Below are positions 4,765-7,517 of a stretch of DNA of 7,517 bases, in pieces (the first letter of the stretch is position 1; each line of letters opens with the position of its first letter). This stretch comes from JAKAGZ01 sp035266865 (GTDB taxonomy: Bacteria; Bacteroidota; Ignavibacteria; Ignavibacteriales; Ignavibacteriaceae). Both the position numbers and the translations under genes were made by a program. The stretch is taken from NCBI GenBank assembly GCA_035266865.1, contig DATFMR010000062.1:1-7517 (forward strand), in the 5' to 3' direction. The notes under the pieces are model-generated. The model was given only the letters and a program-made list of their open reading frames with translations, had not been told where the DNA came from and did not search any database.

Positions 4765-5796
4765 TTAAAGATTAAAAACCATAATTAATACTGCAACCCA
4801 AATTATATTCAATAATGAAAGCGGGAACATTACTTTCCATCCAAGATCCATTAATTGATCGTACCTGAATCTCGGTAAACTCCATCTTACCCAGAGAAAG
4901 AAAAACAATACGAGAACTTCTTTAACAACAAATGTCAATACTGAAACAATAACGTAAAGTGTGTGTGAAAGTCCGAATGTTTCCAGGTAAGGGAATTGCC
5001 AGCCACCGAGGTAAAGAGTCACAATTAAAGCTGCAGCAACTATCATATTTGCATATTCAGCAAGGAAAAATCCGGCAAACTTCATACTACTATATTCTGT
5101 GTGAAAACCGCCGACTAGTTCGGGTTCAGCTTCAGGTAAATCGAATGGCAGCCTGTTTGTTTCAGCAAATGCAGCAACTACAAAAGTGATAAATCCAGTC
5201 GGCTGAACAATTGCATTCCACATCCACCCTGCCTGCCCGGCAACTATAGCTTCAGGTCTTAGTGACTGGGATAAAAGCAAAACGCCCCCGATTGAAAATC
5301 CCATTGAGATTTCATAGGAAATCATTTGTGCAGCAGATCGAATACCGCCAAGCAAAGAATATTTACTTCCAGATGACCAGCCCGCAAATGTAATGGCATA
5401 AACTCCAAGTGAAGTTAGTGCAAGAACATAAAGAATTCCCATATTAACATCTGCAACTACCAGCGGTACATTATAACCGAAAATATTTGCGTTAGGACCA
5501 AATGGAATTACTGCATATGTAGTAAAAGCAACAAATAAAGCAAGAATTGGCGCAAGTGTGTGAAGAGGTTTATTCGCCATACTCGGAACTATATCTTCTT
5601 TGAGCAGCAATTTTAAAACATCGGCAAAAGGCTGAAGCACTCCTTCCCAGCCAACCCGGTTTGGACCGAGCCTGTTTTGGGCCCATGCACTTACTCTTCG
5701 TTCAAAATATACTAGATAAGAAACGGTTAATAACATAACTGTAACTACAATCAATAGTTTGGCTAAACTGAATAATATAATTTCTAAAATGCTCAT
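4765..5796 (-). CDS. nuoH: NADH-quinone oxidoreductase subunit H (NuoH)
   Basis: The 343-residue integral membrane subunit of complex I sits at the junction with the peripheral arm and forms much of the quinone chamber. About eight hydrophobic helices are visible, starting at about residues 5-30. Conserved parts are all present: YFERRVSAWAQNRLGPNRVG (30-49), LLLKED (63-68), A-E-T-N-R-L-P-F-D-L-P-E-A-E (211-224) with the acidic loop proposed to take part in quinone-coupled proton transfer, GFHTEYSSMKF (230-240), and the C-terminal VRWSLPRFRYDQLM (303-316). Length and motif order are normal. ATG 5796 follows nuoG by 27 bases; a GGAG lies 11 bases upstream, a loose ribosome site. It is co-transcribed with nuoG and nuoI. 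Nothing suggests a broken or altered copy. Confidence 0.97.
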   Translation of the reverse strand: MSILEIILFSLAKLLIVVTVMLLTVSYLVYFERRVSAWAQNRLGPNRVGWEGVLQPFADVLKLLLKEDIVPSMANKPLHTLAPILALFVAFTTYAVIPFGPNANIFGYNVPLVVADVNMGILYVLALTSLGVYAITFAGWSSGSKYSLLGGIRSAAQMISYEISMGFSIGGVLLLSQSLRPEAIVAGQAGWMWNAIVQPTGFITFVVAAFAETNRLPFDLPEAEPELVGGFHTEYSSMKFAGFFLAEYANMIVAAALIVTLYLGGWQFPYLETFGLSHTLYVIVSVLTFVVKEVLVLFFFLWVRWSLPRFRYDQLMDLGWKVMFPLSLLNIIWVAVLIMVFNL

Positions 5797-5823
5797 TTTA
5801 TGTCTGGCTCCGTTTAAACTTTG

Positions 5824-7500
5824 TTAAGCTTTTGCAGCAACGCCCACATTTAGTTTTGTCCCTTTTTCACCAATAACATCATAATCTAATCCTTTAAAGG
5901 CCTCAATATTTTTACTCATATCATCAAATACTTCTTCAGCCATATTGAATTTCATTTTATGACCAAGTGTAGAAGAAAGCGCAGAAATTATTTTCCAGGT
6001 TGAGCGTGCATCTCTTTTATTTCCTTTTGCCCACCTGTCAAACTGGGTTCCGAATTTATCCAGCCTACTCATCTCCATACCTTCGAGGCTTCTATCCATT
6101 TCAACAGTTGCAACCGATGGTTTTAATCTCTGAACTCTTCCCTCAAAATTAACAATAGTACCATTTTTCTCTGCATAGGTTGCTGCAGGAAAAACAATTT
6201 CAGCAAGAGTTGTTGTTTTATTAAAATTTGTAGCGTGCACAATTAAAAGATCTAATTTTGCAAGAGCATTTTCTAATTCAGGATTTGCAGAAACAATATC
6301 ATCTTCAATTAAATAAAGTGCTTTTATTTTTCCACTGTTGATTCCTTTAATTATGCCATCGATATCCATTCCGCCAGATTTTGGCGCAACACCGACCAAT
6401 TCAGCTCCCATTGTATTTGGAGTAGCATCATTTTTTCTTAAAATATCATCACCAAATTCAGGATTAACATGTTTCATAAATCCGAGATGTTTGGAACCGA
6501 TTACAGAATGCGCAAATTTTTGAAAAACATAATTGTCTTCGCAGGTTGCAAATGCCGACCCGATAAAAGCGACTTCATCTTTATCAAAATGTTTTAACTG
6601 AGAAGAAGCGGAAGCGAAAGCTTCATCCCACCCGGCTTTTGCTAATTTACCTTCTCTTCTAATGTGTGGTCCGTCAACTCTTTCTTCATCATTAATAAAT
6701 TTGAAAGTGTTAACTCTTCCGTGATCACACATCCAGTATTGATTTACTTCATCATTCTGGCGGGGAGTTAATCTCATCACTTCATTATTTCTTACCCACA
6801 TTTCAATATTACATCCACGTGAACAACCATTGCAGATTGTTTTATTGGCGGACATATCCCAAACTCTTGCTTTAAACCTGAAATCTTTGCTGGTTAAAGC
6901 ACCGACCGGACAGATATCAATCGTATTCATCGAATAAGGGTTGTTCATTTTTTTGCCCGGCAAAGTAACTATTGTAACCCTGTCGCCTCTTTTTACAAAA
7001 GTCAGTTCAGGCTCTTTAGCAATTTCATCGCAGAATCTTATACAGCGTGAACAGGAAATACATCTGTCCCCATCAAATAATACTCGTGTTCCCAGTTCAA
7101 CTCTTTTATCTTTATAATTTTTTTCTTCAACGAACCTGCTTTCACCAGCGCTGTGAGCATAAGCATAATCCTGCAGCTTACATTCACCGGCTTCATCACA
7201 AATCGGGCAATCAAGCGGATGATTTATAAGAAGAAATTCCATTACGGCATTTCTTGCAGCAAGAGTTTTCTCAGATTCTGAATGAACAACCATTCCTTCT
7301 GCAGCAAGCGTTGAACAAGCAATTGCAAGCTTAGGCATCTTTTCAACTTCAACAAGACAAACCCTGCAATTACCTGAAATTGAAAGACTTGGATGCCAGC
7401 AAAAATGCGGAATTACTGTTCCGGCAGCTTTTGCAGCTTCAATAATTGTCTGTCCCTGTGTAAATTCTATTTCCTTTCCATTCAATACAAATTTTGCCAT
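5824..7500 (-). CDS. nuoG: NADH-quinone oxidoreductase subunit G (NuoG), compact form
   Basis: This is the large Fe-S subunit of the complex I peripheral arm, 558 residues long. An N-terminal 2Fe-2S ferredoxin domain has C34, C45, C48 and C62 (N1b). The His-Cys3 site is H94, C98, C101 and C107 (N5). A further 4Fe-4S site is C147, C150, C153 and C197 (N4). The optional N7 site is intact: C223, C226, C230 and C258. From about 215 on comes a molybdopterin-oxidoreductase-like domain that is non-catalytic in this family, shown by IKALYLIEDD (392-401) and EIVFPAATYAEKNGTIVNFE (434-453). Many NuoG proteins are 700-900 residues; here the middle of that domain is short while its two ends remain. ATG 7500 is preceded only by a weak AAGAGA. 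nuoF, if present, lies beyond the right edge. Confidence 0.96.
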   Translation of the reverse strand: MAKFVLNGKEIEFTQGQTIIEAAKAAGTVIPHFCWHPSLSISGNCRVCLVEVEKMPKLAIACSTLAAEGMVVHSESEKTLAARNAVMEFLLINHPLDCPICDEAGECKLQDYAYAHSAGESRFVEEKNYKDKRVELGTRVLFDGDRCISCSRCIRFCDEIAKEPELTFVKRGDRVTIVTLPGKKMNNPYSMNTIDICPVGALTSKDFRFKARVWDMSANKTICNGCSRGCNIEMWVRNNEVMRLTPRQNDEVNQYWMCDHGRVNTFKFINDEERVDGPHIRREGKLAKAGWDEAFASASSQLKHFDKDEVAFIGSAFATCEDNYVFQKFAHSVIGSKHLGFMKHVNPEFGDDILRKNDATPNTMGAELVGVAPKSGGMDIDGIIKGINSGKIKALYLIEDDIVSANPELENALAKLDLLIVHATNFNKTTTLAEIVFPAATYAEKNGTIVNFEGRVQRLKPSVATVEMDRSLEGMEMSRLDKFGTQFDRWAKGNKRDARSTWKIISALSSTLGHKMKFNMAEEVFDDMSKNIEAFKGLDYDVIGEKGTKLNVGVAAKA

Positions 7501-7517
7501 AGTAAATCTCTTAAAAA

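Noticed and set aside
4959..5189. Plus-strand open frame opposite nuoH
   Set aside because: It is antisense to a highly conserved NuoH region and its translation shows no domain.
5824..7500. Possible formate dehydrogenase or other molybdopterin enzyme in place of NuoG
   Set aside because: The N-terminal N1b, N5 and N4 cluster set followed directly by nuoH and nuoI fits NuoG, and the molybdopterin-like domain is too short to be an active oxidoreductase.
1..7517. Search for a new defence, mobile or secretion system
   Set aside because: No transposase, integrase, toxin-antitoxin pair, nuclease, CRISPR repeat or unrecognised multi-gene cassette was found; every long frame on the coding strand falls in a known family.

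Overview
The window reads as an AT-rich bacterial chromosome segment in which every supportable gene lies on the minus strand, so transcription runs from high to low coordinates. The best guess for the source is the Ignavibacteria/Chlorobi/Bacteroidota group. The two small dicluster ferredoxins begin with the N-terminal cluster motif seen in Chlorobium and Bacteroidota ferredoxins. Complex I genes, a lemA/TPM-domain pair and queG are compatible with such a genome. This assignment is inference from protein character, not from a marker gene.

Layout in transcription order. (1) 7500-4222 is the downstream part of a complex I (NADH:quinone oxidoreductase) operon: nuoG (compact, 558 aa), nuoH and nuoI, closely spaced and closed by a strong hairpin terminator at 4164-4194. 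nuoJ-N do not follow, so the operon ends at nuoI here. (2) 3969-2645 holds lemA and a secreted, membrane-anchored TPM-domain protein with a glycine-rich tail, five bases apart. (3) 2535-2203 and 1906-1577 are two tandem paralogous 2[4Fe-4S] ferredoxins, about 75% identical by hand count. Each has its own Shine-Dalgarno site, upstream region and intrinsic terminator. (4) 1447-1 is a tight operon: a metallo-beta-lactamase-fold hydrolase, a Rieske [2Fe-2S] ferredoxin whose start overlaps the hydrolase's end, and queG (epoxyqueuosine reductase), which runs off the left edge.

Six of the nine genes encode Fe-S proteins (queG by family knowledge, since its cluster region lies outside the window). 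nuoG, nuoH and nuoI supply part of the peripheral electron wire and the quinone-site membrane subunit of complex I. The two ferredoxins and the Rieske protein are soluble electron carriers. QueG needs low-potential electrons for the last step of queuosine synthesis, so a local electron donor is a reasonable but unproven idea. LemA and the TPM protein are an envelope-associated pair with no evident link to the redox genes.

No CRISPR array, mobile element, tRNA, rRNA or defence-like cassette was seen. The genes are recognisable housekeeping or metabolic families. The points worth a second look are the non-coding symmetric elements in front of ferredoxin 1 and the hydrolase, the ferredoxin duplication, the short NuoG, the early end of the nuo operon, and the hydrolase-Rieske-queG coupling.
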